Origin: Rhodothermaceae bacterium
GTDB taxonomy: Bacteria > Bacteroidota > Rhodothermia > Rhodothermales > Rubricoccaceae
Assembly: GCA_013003465.1 (NCBI GenBank)
Contig: JABDIZ010000061.1
Span: 1-27,672 of the forward strand
Direction: 5' to 3'
DNA: 27,672 bases
Shown here: positions 1-7,028 of the stretch, one piece after another
How positions within the stretch are numbered: the stretch's first letter is position 1
How the letters are laid out: the number at the start of each line of letters is the position of its first letter
Program-made: the position numbers and the translations under genes
Notes under the pieces: model-generated
Database searches by the model: none
Told to the model about the DNA's origin: nothing
The model's input: the letters and a program-made list of their open reading frames with translations, nothing else

Positions 1-212
1 CCCGTACCGGCGCCTTCGGCGGCTTTCGAACCGTGCTCGATTTCGATGTGGTCGGCGTCAGAGTCGTGGAACCGCTCGCGCGTGTCTTCCGACATCACGA
101 CGTGAATGTCGTCGTCGGTGTAGCCGCGGGCACGGAGGGCGCCGTAGGCCCGGTCGGCCGCCTCGTAATCGTGAAACATGCCGGTGACGATGGGTCGGTC
201 TTTCATGGTCAT
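1..212 (-). CDS. General stress protein 17M-like (YflT-type) N-terminal domain, truncated by the window edge
   Basis: The minus-strand frame starts at ATG 212 (a second in-frame ATG lies at 206) and runs off the left edge after 70 codons. The translation opens MTMKDRPIVTGMFHDYEAAD and continues with ALRARGYTDDDIHVVMSED. This V-x-G-x-F ... A-x-x-A ... L-x-x-x-GY ... I-x-V-V layout is typical of the small alpha/beta fold in heat- or salt-induced YflT/GSP17M proteins. The last visible residues (AAEGAGTG) become Gly/Ala rich and may begin a glycine-zipper membrane segment, which is common in longer members, but this cannot be confirmed here. The biochemical role of the family is poorly known; a stress-envelope function is inference. 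Confidence 0.6.
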   Translation of the reverse strand, partial: MTMKDRPIVTGMFHDYEAADRAYGALRARGYTDDDIHVVMSEDTRERFHDSDADHIEIEHGSKAAEGAGT

Positions 213-320
213 AGATGGGTTAATGAGAGGGGAGGTGTTCTCACCGAGCCTCCACCCATTCGTTCCGCACATGTCCTATCCAGCGCCAGATTCAGGCATT
301 TCCTGACCCCCCGAAAAGCA

Positions 321-354
321 GCCGGGGCTGCGCCTGTTCTGGTGCAGCCCCGGC
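321..354 (-). terminator. Rho-independent terminator after the BI-1 gene
   Basis: A perfect 11-bp inverted repeat, GCCGGGGCTGC (321-331) and GCAGCCCCGGC (344-354), encloses a 12-nt loop. On the minus strand it begins 22 nt after the BI-1 stop codon and is followed by TGCTTTTCGG, a short T-run. It separates the BI-1 gene from the stress-protein gene downstream. Confidence 0.8.
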
Positions 355-375
355 CTTGGGTGGATAGGATCTGGT

Positions 376-1071
376 TCAGTCGCGCGCCATGAAGAGGCGC
401 AACACATACCAGAACATCAGCGCCACCGAGGCGAAGAGTTCGAGCGAGGCCCCGACGTAGCGGTCCTCTGGATACTCGCGCAGGACCTTCGAGGTGTCGT
501 AGAGGATGGCGGCTCCGGCGAGGCCGATCATGGCAACGGAGAACCAGGTGCCGAGGTTGAGGCCGAAGAGCACGCCCGCCACGATCAGCACGAGCGCCAT
601 GATGAAGCCCCACTTCAGAAGGCCGCCGAGGAACGAGAAGTCCTTGCGCGTCCAGAACGCCACGCCGGTCAGGCCGCCAAAGCCGAGGAGCGTGACCCAC
701 GCAGCCTTATTGATGACCGTCGGGTCGTTCGTGTAGTACATCGCGATGAAGAGCAGCGGGACAAAGATGATCGCCTCGGCGAAAACGAACCCGATGAGCG
801 CCGCGTACTGCGCCACCTTGGATTCGGCGCGGTGCGCTGCCCGGCTCGCGAACCAGCTCACGACGACGAACCCGCCCAGCACGAGCAACCAGTTGACGCC
901 CAGCATGGCCTCGGCCATCGGCTGCGCCACGCCGGTCAGGAACAGCACGTACTCGATGGCGGCGAAGAGCAGGATCGCGCCGAAGAGGTGGATGTAGGTC
1001 CGCAGCAAAAACGTCGCTTTCGACTCAGCGAACGCAGCCGCAGGCGCATGGGTGGGGGAATAGGTTTCCAT
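376..1071 (-). CDS. Bax inhibitor-1 / YccA family membrane protein
   Basis: The 231-residue protein has a short polar N-terminus (to about residue 20) followed by about seven hydrophobic helices, near residues 25-45, 57-75, 87-110, 120-138, 147-168, 173-192 and 207-226. This matches the size and topology of bacterial BI-1 (YbhL/YccA/BsYetJ) proteins, which in characterised cases are pH-sensitive calcium leak channels or FtsH-associated membrane proteins. The short loop 'YDTSKVLREYPEDRY' between the last helices resembles the conserved acidic region of the family. No clear Shine-Dalgarno precedes the ATG at 1071. A strong terminator follows at 321-354, and the oxidoreductase gene upstream ends 71 nt away. 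The physiological role here is unknown. Confidence 0.88.
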   Translation of the reverse strand: METYSPTHAPAAAFAESKATFLLRTYIHLFGAILLFAAIEYVLFLTGVAQPMAEAMLGVNWLLVLGGFVVVSWFASRAAHRAESKVAQYAALIGFVFAEAIIFVPLLFIAMYYTNDPTVINKAAWVTLLGFGGLTGVAFWTRKDFSFLGGLLKWGFIMALVLIVAGVLFGLNLGTWFSVAMIGLAGAAILYDTSKVLREYPEDRYVGASLELFASVALMFWYVLRLFMARD

Positions 1072-1142
1072 AGGAGAAGAGTCCGGGGTGGATAAGAGGC
1101 GCGTACTACGCCTGGAGGGATTCGCGGGTTCGGCAGCGGCGA

Positions 1143-2315
1143 TTAGGTCGCCGCATTGACCTGGCGGGTGTCGAAGAGGTCGGCGTACGAGTCCGTGCGC
1201 TCAAATACGCGATTGGCGAGCAACAGGCCGAAGCGCAGACTGAAGCCCATACCGTGGCCGGTGAAGCCTGTCGCAAACGTTGCGCGCTCCAGCCCTGGAA
1301 CGGTGCCGACGACGGGTAGGCCGTCCGGGGAGAAGCCCATCGTGCCACTCCACCGCCGCTCAATGACGGGCGCACCGATCTCTGGGAGGTGGGTCTGCAG
1401 ATAGGCTTCGAGGTCGGCTTGGAGCGCCTCTGTCGTAGCATCGTCGTACCCAACCTCCTCGGCCTCGTGCAGGTGGCGCGCGCCGCCGAGGAGCAGCCGC
1501 CCATCGGCGTGCTGGCGGAGGTAGAAGAAGCCGCCATGCGAGTAGACGGGCAGCCCGAGCACCGGCGCGACCGGCGCGGTGGCGAGCATCTGCGCCCGCA
1601 CGGGGCGGACGAACTGCGCGGCCTCTGGTACGAGCTGCGGCAGATACGCCCCGAGCGTGAGCACCACCATCCCGGCTTCCACTATGCCGCGCTCGCTGAC
1701 GAGTCGCATGCCTCGGTTCACCGGCTCCATTGCCGTGACGCGGGCGCCTTCGAGCGCCGTGGCGCCACTGAGCGCCAGGAGATGCCGTACCAGCTTGACC
1801 GGGTGCATCGTCCCGCCCTCTGGCACGAACAGTGCGCCGTGGAAGCCCTGCGCGTGGATGCGCCGGTTCACATCGCCCGCGTCGTGGTAGACGGCTTCAG
1901 CCCCGTCCTCGGCCAGCAACTCGGCCGAGCGGCGCAACCGTTCTGCCTCCTCCGGCGACCCGGCGGCGATCAGGCTGCCCGTCAGCGCGAGGTCGAACGC
2001 GGCGCCGTCCAGGGTCTCGCGGATGAGCTGCACGGTTTCCTGCGTGAACTGCCAGAGTTGTCGCGCGCGGGAACGTCCGTGCGCCCCGATGGCCGAGGCG
2101 TAGTCGGTGTGCGTACCGAGGAGCAGGAAGCCTGCGTTGCGTCCACTCGCGCCGTGCGCCAGCGTCTCCGCTTCGCATACCACAACCCGCAACGACGGAT
2201 CGTGGCGCCGCAGCCAGAAGGCCGTCGCTGCGCCCATGATGCCCCCACCTACCACGGCCACATCGCACGAGGTTGGCGGCATAGCCCGCTGCCAGGGGGA
2301 ATACGTTCGCGGCAT
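1143..2315 (-). CDS. FAD-dependent oxidoreductase of the DAO / glycine-oxidase family
   Basis: The 390-residue protein has the Rossmann dinucleotide motif AVVGGGIMGAATAFWL near residues 20-35, an acidic residue ending beta-2 (VVVCEAE), and then HGASGRNAGFLL. The ASGRNAG signature places it with D-amino-acid dehydrogenase, glycine oxidase and gamma-glutamylputrescine oxidase-like enzymes. The C-terminus has the usual FAD-closing segment (GFTGHGMGFSLRFG). It probably oxidises an amine or amino acid; the substrate cannot be read from sequence. ATG 2315 is 12 nt after the yhdH-like stop. A second ATG at 2282 (MPPTSCDVAVVG) gives a more typical N-terminus, so the start is uncertain. Co-transcription with the quinone oxidoreductase upstream is likely from the spacing. 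Confidence 0.85.
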   Translation of the reverse strand: MPRTYSPWQRAMPPTSCDVAVVGGGIMGAATAFWLRRHDPSLRVVVCEAETLAHGASGRNAGFLLLGTHTDYASAIGAHGRSRARQLWQFTQETVQLIRETLDGAAFDLALTGSLIAAGSPEEAERLRRSAELLAEDGAEAVYHDAGDVNRRIHAQGFHGALFVPEGGTMHPVKLVRHLLALSGATALEGARVTAMEPVNRGMRLVSERGIVEAGMVVLTLGAYLPQLVPEAAQFVRPVRAQMLATAPVAPVLGLPVYSHGGFFYLRQHADGRLLLGGARHLHEAEEVGYDDATTEALQADLEAYLQTHLPEIGAPVIERRWSGTMGFSPDGLPVVGTVPGLERATFATGFTGHGMGFSLRFGLLLANRVFERTDSYADLFDTRQVNAAT

Positions 2316-2327
2316 CGTCGTAGAGGG

Positions 2328-3314
2328 CTACACGTTCACGTCTACGATCACCCGTCCCTGCGTCGCGCCACGCGTGATGACCTCGCTGTACTCCACGACT
2401 TCGCTCAGTCCGATGACCGTTTCGACGCTTTTGAATGCCCTGCCACGAACGGCCTCCGTCAGCCGCGCCCAGGCCGTCTCACGCTTCGCATGGGGTGCGG
2501 TGTTGGAGTCGATGCCGTAGAGGACGACGCCACGCAGGATGAAGGGGAAAACGGTCGTCTGGAGCGCATGCCCACCCGCAAGCCCGCAGGCAGTTACACA
2601 GCCGTGGCGTTTGGTCGTGGCGAGGAGCGAGGCCAGGGTGGTCCCTCCCACCGAGTCCACAGCTCCGGCCCAGCGTCCGGTGCCCATCGGGGCCGTGAGG
2701 GCCTCCGCTAACTCGGCGCGGTCGACGATCTCGGAAGCGCCGAGCTTTTGGAGGTAGTCGTGCGCCGACGCGGTGCCGGTCGAAGCCGCGACGGTGTAGC
2801 CTGCGCGCGCGAGGAGCGCGATGGCTGTCGAGCCCACCCCACCGGAAGCACCCGTCACGACAACCGGCCCCGACTCAGGTACGACGCGCATTTCTTCCAG
2901 GGCGAGCACACTGAGCATCGCCGTGAACCCCGCTGTTCCTACGAGCATCGCGTCTTTCAGGCTCAGGTCCTCGGGCAAGCGAACTAGGTGCTCGGCCTTC
3001 GCACGAGCGCGTGTCGCGTAGCCGCCCCAGCGGTCTTCGCCGGTTCCCCAGCCCGTCAGGATGACGGCATCGCCTTCGGCGTACAGCGGCGAGTCCGAGG
3101 CCGCGACAGTCCCGGCCAGGTCGATGCCCGGCACGAACGGGTATTCGCCTCGGATGATCTTGCCTTTGTTCGTGACCGCGAGACCGTCCTTGTAGTTCAG
3201 GCTCGAATAGGCCACATCGATGAGCACGTCACCCTCAGGCAACTGAGCCTCATCCACATCTTCGATAGAAGGTCGAACGGTGTCGCCCTCGTGGTGCAGC
3301 AGGAGCGCGCGCAT
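2328..3314 (-). CDS. YhdH/YhfP-family quinone oxidoreductase (acrylyl-CoA reductase-like MDR)
   Basis: The 328-residue protein is a zinc-free medium-chain dehydrogenase/reductase. The N-terminal GroES-like half contains SSLNYKDGLAVTNKGKI and the hallmark PGIDLAGTV. A nucleotide-binding motif, VVVTGASGGVGSTA, lies near residue 150. The match to YhdH/AcuI is strong across the whole length (NYKDGLA, GWGTGEDRWGGYA, FILRGVVLYGIDS). AcuI reduces acryloyl-CoA with NADPH; other members are quinone reductases, so the substrate is not certain. Upstream lies the DUF1328 gene with its own terminator, which suggests that this gene starts a new transcript. The gene is followed closely by the FAD oxidoreductase. 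Confidence 0.9.
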   Translation of the reverse strand: MRALLLHHEGDTVRPSIEDVDEAQLPEGDVLIDVAYSSLNYKDGLAVTNKGKIIRGEYPFVPGIDLAGTVAASDSPLYAEGDAVILTGWGTGEDRWGGYATRARAKAEHLVRLPEDLSLKDAMLVGTAGFTAMLSVLALEEMRVVPESGPVVVTGASGGVGSTAIALLARAGYTVAASTGTASAHDYLQKLGASEIVDRAELAEALTAPMGTGRWAGAVDSVGGTTLASLLATTKRHGCVTACGLAGGHALQTTVFPFILRGVVLYGIDSNTAPHAKRETAWARLTEAVRGRAFKSVETVIGLSEVVEYSEVITRGATQGRVIVDVNV

Positions 3315-3331
3315 ACGGACAGGATCAGAAC

Positions 3332-3364
3332 AAAAAAACCGACGCTCGAAGGTACGAGCGTCGG
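3332..3364 (-). terminator. Strong Rho-independent terminator after the DUF1328 gene
   Basis: A 10-bp perfect stem, CCGACGCTCG (3339-3348) and CGAGCGTCGG (3355-3364), closes a 6-nt loop. On the minus strand it is followed by seven T residues (plus-strand A-run 3332-3338). It starts 25 nt after the DUF1328 stop codon and insulates that gene from the yhdH-like gene. Confidence 0.92.
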
Positions 3365-3389
3365 CCTTGATCGGGGGTAGTCGTGCGTG

Positions 3390-3536
3390 CTAGACCAGGA
3401 ACGCAACGACCACCAAGATGAGGAATACGACGAGGAAAATTTTGGCCAGTCCTGCTGAGATGCCCGCGACCCCGCGGAAGCCAAGAAGTGACGCGACGAG
3501 CGCGATAACGGCCAGGACGATGATGACTTGTAACAT
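3390..3536 (-). CDS. DUF1328 / YtjA-family small membrane protein
   Basis: This 48-residue protein starts MLQVIIVLAVIALVASLLGF and continues RGVAGISAGLAKIFLVVFL before a valine-rich end. Two hydrophobic helices (about residues 3-20 and 30-47) are joined by a small Gly/Ala turn, the DUF1328 pattern. Homologues are tiny inner-membrane proteins of about 50-60 residues, often stress-induced in other bacteria, with no known biochemical function. The start at ATG 3536 is chosen because GGAG lies 7 nt upstream on the minus strand, a rare clear Shine-Dalgarno in this window. Longer upstream in-frame codons give unrelated low-complexity sequence. The gene is monocistronic: a terminator follows immediately and a structured non-coding element lies upstream. 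Confidence 0.88.
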   Translation of the reverse strand: MLQVIIVLAVIALVASLLGFRGVAGISAGLAKIFLVVFLILVVVAFLV

Positions 3537-3641
3537 GGAGAGTCTCCGGGTAGTGGGGTGAGAGGTGCGTGGAGACCGCGCTGGATGCACAGTCGCCACA
3601 CATGCTAATTCCTCACTCCCCGGGCAGGTTCCGCCCCGAGC

Positions 3642-3756
3642 GTGTTGACAGCCCACCGCTATGGGCGATTTCGGGCCGTTCTAGTCCGTTTCGGCGTTTC
3701 ATTCCTCGGCCGATGCTACGGCATCGACCTCGCCGAAACTCGTTACCTGTCAACAC
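3642..3756. other. Nested-stem structured element (candidate ncRNA, 3' UTR element or small repeat)
   Basis: An outer perfect 10-bp inverted repeat, GTGTTGACAG (3642-3651) and CTGTCAACAC (3747-3756), encloses a second perfect 9-bp pair, GTTTCGGCG (3688-3696) and CGCCGAAAC (3731-3739). That pair encloses a 6-bp hairpin, CGATGC-TACG-GCATCG (3711-3726), which on the plus strand has a cUACGg tetraloop. A short GCCC/GGGC hairpin (3651-3654, 3663-3666) sits just inside the outer stem. On the minus strand the element begins 3 nt after an amidohydrolase stop and ends about 105 nt before DUF1328. There is no T-tract. The function is unknown. Confidence 0.5.
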
Positions 3757-3759
3757 ACC

Positions 3760-4977
3760 CTACCGACACCCTTCGCGCACAACGCGCCCGTCCACAACCA
3801 CCGTGCAGACGTGTGAGGTGTACTCCAGCGGATCCCCATCGAAGAGCACGAGGTCGGCATCCTTGCCCTCTTCGAGCGAGCCCACACGGTCGGCAATGCC
3901 AAGGATCTGCGCGGCGTCGAGCGTGATGGCAGAGAGCGCCGCGTCGGGAGCCAGCCCATAGGCCGAGGCGATGGCCGCTTCGAAGAGGACGACGCGCGTT
4001 TTGGGCACGTAAGCCTCGTAGCCACTCTGGAGGGTGAATGGAATCCCGGCCTCGTGGAGAAGCTTAGCCGTCTCCATCGTCGCGTTCTCGCGCTCGCCGC
4101 CCGCCCGGACCATGGTGGGATGCAGGATGACGGGGACGTTCGCCTCGCGGAGCGCGTCAAGGACGAGGTAGGCTTCGCTGGCCCCGCTGAGCACGAGACG
4201 CATCTGTGGAAACTCACGTGCCAGGCGCAGCACCGTCAGGATGTCATTGGCGTGGTGCGCTTCGAGGAGCGCAGGCATCCGGCCCGTGGCGACGGCCGCG
4301 AGCGCCTCCTTGTCGAGGTCCAGCGCGTGATCGGCATCCTCTTGGCGTTTGCGGTCGTATTCGAGGGCGGCGTAGAGGGCACGACGCAGATCGGCGACGG
4401 CACGGGCGCGCGTGCCGGGCTTGTCGAAGTAGCCCCGGATGCCGGAACCGAGCGTCATTGCCTGCATCACCGTGGAGTCCATGAGTGCCTCGTCGATGGT
4501 GCCGTAGGCCGTCTTGACGATGGTGGTCTGCCCGGCGGCGAGTGCGCCCGGCGCATGCCCCGTGTGCACGGTCGTGACGCCGAACGAGAGGAGCCACTCG
4601 ACCAACTCATCGCGAGCGTTGTAGGCATCCATCGCGCGAAGCGACGGCTGGAGCGGATCGCCCCGGTCGAGGGCATCCTGATCCTGCGTCTGGTTGAGGA
4701 GGCCTGAGAGGCCGACCGTCGAGCGGGCGTCTACGAAGCCCGGCGTCACGACGGCCGCTTCGAGCGTCCGGTACCCGTCGGGAATCCGCACGCTTGCGGC
4801 GGCGCCGACGCGTTCGATGGTGCCGTCAGCGCCGACGAGCACGACGCCCTCGGTAATGGGCGGCCCGGCCATCGTGTAGACTGTCTCACCGCGCACGGCC
4901 AGTTGCGCCGAGGCGGGCAGCACATTCAGACTCAGCACAAGCACCAGCGATACAAGCATCCAGCCGTTCCACGTCAT
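3760..4977 (-). CDS. Secreted amidohydrolase-superfamily protein with degenerate metal site
   Basis: The 405-residue form starts at ATG 4977, followed by a hydrophobic segment ending LPASAQ, a likely signal peptide with cleavage near residue 24-25. The flanking composite beta domain (GPPITEGVVLVGADGTIERV) and the C-terminal LEEGKDADLVLFDGDPLE are typical of imidazolonepropionase-like amidohydrolases. The HxH normally found after 'PGFVD' is replaced by ARS (near residue 82). The later histidine pair, the beta-6 histidine and the beta-8 aspartate seen in the paralogue at 5672-6940 are also replaced (AHHAND, SGASEA, QSGYEA). It is therefore probably catalytically dead or a structural partner. 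The start is uncertain: the ATG lies inside an inverted-repeat end, the n-region lacks positive charge, and the frame stays open upstream to ATG 5118, which abuts the lipoprotein stop. Confidence 0.8.
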   Translation of the reverse strand: MTWNGWMLVSLVLVLSLNVLPASAQLAVRGETVYTMAGPPITEGVVLVGADGTIERVGAAASVRIPDGYRTLEAAVVTPGFVDARSTVGLSGLLNQTQDQDALDRGDPLQPSLRAMDAYNARDELVEWLLSFGVTTVHTGHAPGALAAGQTTIVKTAYGTIDEALMDSTVMQAMTLGSGIRGYFDKPGTRARAVADLRRALYAALEYDRKRQEDADHALDLDKEALAAVATGRMPALLEAHHANDILTVLRLAREFPQMRLVLSGASEAYLVLDALREANVPVILHPTMVRAGGERENATMETAKLLHEAGIPFTLQSGYEAYVPKTRVVLFEAAIASAYGLAPDAALSAITLDAAQILGIADRVGSLEEGKDADLVLFDGDPLEYTSHVCTVVVDGRVVREGCR

Positions 4978-5079
4978 CCTGAGCAAGCGCAGCGTGTCGA
5001 AGGAACTCTGCTGCGACTGTATGAACGAACCGGCACAGATCCTTCGGCTGCGCCCCTTCGGGGCTTCGCTCAGGATGAC
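4973..5079. repeat. Dispersed hairpin repeat, copy 1 (12-bp inverted ends)
   Basis: The ends GTCATCCTGAGC (4973-4984) and GCTCAGGATGAC (5068-5079) are perfect inverted repeats. An internal pair CGAAGGA (4998-5004) and TCCTTCG (5040-5046) gives a second stem. The left arm and the right end (GCTCAGGATGACAGA) match copy 2 at 20191-20332; the two left arms agree at most of the first 31 positions. The repeat lies between the lipoprotein stop and the amidohydrolase signal peptide, and its left end contains the annotated ATG. Confidence 0.85.
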
Positions 5080-5119
5080 AGATCCAAAATGATGGAGCTT
5101 GGAATGGGGCATGAGCATC

Positions 5120-5668
5120 TCAACCCTGGGGTACGACGACGCGCCACGCGCCGTCCTGGTTGGTAACAAAGAACGAGAGCGAGCGCTTCGTGCGGTCGGC
5201 GAGAGAGACCTGTCCGTCGACCTGCCGGATTTCGCCTGAGGCGTCGACTGCCGTGATCTCGACGTGGCGCAAGCGACTGAGTCCTGCAAAGGGACGATCA
5301 GCACGGCGGAGGCCGTCTGGAAAGAGGGTGTTCCCCACCGTGTTGAGCCCGAACGTCTCTTCGAGGATCTGGGACACCACATCGGCATCTGCCCGGTCTT
5401 CGCTTTTCATGAAGGCGAACTGCGCGGCGTACTCCTCGGCGTCGACCGTGTAGGCCAGCGCCCGCCAGTCGTGCCGAAGGAACGCATCGGCGACCTCAGC
5501 GAGGAAGCGGTTGACGGCAGGGTCGGCGGCGAGCGTGTAAACGGGTGCCGAGAGCACCGAGTCGCTGTCCGGCGCGGCGGCGTACTGCGGCGGCAGATTG
5601 GCGTCAGGCCGGGTGCTCGAGCATCCGATGAGCAAGAGCAACGGAAGGATGAAGGCAGCAAATCGCAC
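5120..5668 (-). CDS. Uncharacterised lipoprotein
   Basis: The 182-residue protein begins MRFAAFILPLLLLIGCSS. This is a type II signal peptide with lipobox L-I-G-C, so Cys16 would be lipidated. The mature part opens with a flexible Pro/Ala/Ser-rich stretch, then a helical segment (NRFLAEVADAFLRHDWRAL) and a beta-rich C-terminal half ending DGAWRVVVPQG. That 'helix-DW-x-L ... DGxWRV' pattern resembles NTF2-like or DUF4440-like folds, but I cannot assign a family. The ATG lies 3 nt after the stop of the intact amidohydrolase, and a possible coupled ATG for the degenerate amidohydrolase (5118) overlaps its end, so the three probably form one transcript and may act together in the envelope. Confidence 0.78.
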   Translation of the reverse strand: MRFAAFILPLLLLIGCSSTRPDANLPPQYAAAPDSDSVLSAPVYTLAADPAVNRFLAEVADAFLRHDWRALAYTVDAEEYAAQFAFMKSEDRADADVVSQILEETFGLNTVGNTLFPDGLRRADRPFAGLSRLRHVEITAVDASGEIRQVDGQVSLADRTKRSLSFFVTNQDGAWRVVVPQG

Positions 5669-5671
5669 GGC

Positions 5672-6940
5672 TCAGTCCTCGTGGTCTGCTGCGCTCGTAC
5701 GGTAGGCCTCGTAGCCGCCCGTCGCGTAGGCCCGGTCCTCGGGATTGGCGAGGTCAAACACCTTCGTCCCCTCGATCCATGTTTGCTCCACGCGCGTGTA
5801 GACGGAGAACGGATCGCCCGAGAGGAGGATGAAGTCGGCGTCCTTGCCGGGTTCCAGGCTGCCGAGGCGGTCGGCGAGGCCAAGCATGCGGGCGCCCGCG
5901 AGCGTGAGCGATTCGAGCGCCGCCTCACGGCTCATGCCGCCACGCACGCCGAGCGCTGCCGAGCGGAGAAAGAGACGGCTGTCGGTGATGTAGTCGTCGG
6001 TGTGGTAGGCCACGTCTACGCCCACCCGTTCGAGCGCCGCACCCGTGTCGATGTAGAGGCCGCGCGCTTCGAGCTTGCCGCCGGGCGAGTCGAGCACGAT
6101 GATGGACGCGGGGGCCCCCGCTGCCGCGATCTCGTCGGCTACGCGCCAGCCTTCGGAGACGTGGTGGAGCACAGGCGTAAAGCCAAACTCGCGGCCGAGT
6201 CGCAGCGCCGTCAGGATATCGTCGTGGCGGTGCGTGTGGAAGTGGACACGGCGCTCGCCGGAGAGGATTTGCAGGAGGGCCTCCTTGCCAAGGTCGCGCG
6301 TTCCGGCGGAGTCTGCACGGCCACTCTCGCGGTACGCGATGGCCTCATAGAACATCTCCCGAACGATGGCCGCCGAGCGCGCCCGGGTGCCTGGGAAGCC
6401 GTTGGTGCCGCGCAGCGAGTTGGTGCCATTGGCCATCTTCATGCCGCCGCACACGCCCGTGAGCGGGTCGTCGCAGAAGAGCATGGCCTCGATGGTATTG
6501 GCGTCGCGGAGCTTGAGGTAGGCCGTCTGCCCGCTCATCAAATGGCCCGAGCCGGGCATCACGTTGAGCGTGGTAATCCCACCCGCCCGGGCGCGCTCGA
6601 ACGAATCGGCGCGGGGGTCGAGCGCGTCGAGGATGCGGACATCGGGGTGGAGCGGGCCGGAACGGTCGCCGCCGTCGCCGTCGCCTGTGTGCGAGTGGGT
6701 ATCCACGAGGCCAGGCAGGATGACCTTGCCCATCACGTCCACCTGCTGCACGCCGACGAGATTGGTGCGGATCGGGCCGACCTCCACGATGCGCCCATCT
6801 TGGATGATGAGCATCGCGTCTTCGATGGGCGGTCCGCTGATCGGGTAGATGGTCGCGCCGATGAACGCCGTAGGTTGCGACTGCGCCGCAACGAGCGCGG
6901 GGAGAAGGAGAAGCGAAGCGAGCGTGAGGAAACGGCGCAC
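5672..6940 (-). CDS. Secreted metal-dependent amidohydrolase (imidazolonepropionase-like)
   Basis: The chosen GTG start at 6940 gives 422 residues and a clean signal peptide (VRRFLTLASLLLLPALVAAQ), with AAGG-type Shine-Dalgarno bases (GAAGG) about 7 nt upstream. The metal-binding residues are intact: HSH in 'GLVDTHSHTGDGDGG' (near residue 79), the HFHTHRHDD cluster, HHVSEG, and the beta-8 aspartate in HTDD. The C-terminal LEPGKDADFILLSGDP closes the composite domain. Family members hydrolyse cyclic amides or dipeptides; the substrate is not predictable, and periplasmic location follows from the signal peptide. It is the first gene of the amidohydrolase-lipoprotein-degenerate amidohydrolase cluster, divergent from the pyrophosphatase gene. 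In-frame codons upstream of 6940 run into the divergent gene and look non-coding. Confidence 0.87.
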   Translation of the reverse strand: MRRFLTLASLLLLPALVAAQSQPTAFIGATIYPISGPPIEDAMLIIQDGRIVEVGPIRTNLVGVQQVDVMGKVILPGLVDTHSHTGDGDGGDRSGPLHPDVRILDALDPRADSFERARAGGITTLNVMPGSGHLMSGQTAYLKLRDANTIEAMLFCDDPLTGVCGGMKMANGTNSLRGTNGFPGTRARSAAIVREMFYEAIAYRESGRADSAGTRDLGKEALLQILSGERRVHFHTHRHDDILTALRLGREFGFTPVLHHVSEGWRVADEIAAAGAPASIIVLDSPGGKLEARGLYIDTGAALERVGVDVAYHTDDYITDSRLFLRSAALGVRGGMSREAALESLTLAGARMLGLADRLGSLEPGKDADFILLSGDPFSVYTRVEQTWIEGTKVFDLANPEDRAYATGGYEAYRTSAADHED

Positions 6941-7028
6941 GGTGTAGCCTTCGGGTGAATGCGTCGTAGCGAAGGTAACCGTCCGGGCGAAACTGATCGC
7001 CCTCCTTCCCAACCAACCGGCTGACTCC

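Noticed and set aside
3760..5388. 542-codon version of the degenerate amidohydrolase
   Set aside because: The first ~90 codons overlap the lipoprotein gene in another frame and are not protein-like. Starts at 4977, 4959 or, at most, 5118 are more plausible.
5264..6958. 564-codon open frame antisense to the lipoprotein and amidohydrolase
   Set aside because: It is a GC-driven shadow; no domain or start signal, while the other strand encodes a signal peptide, metal ligands and a lipobox.
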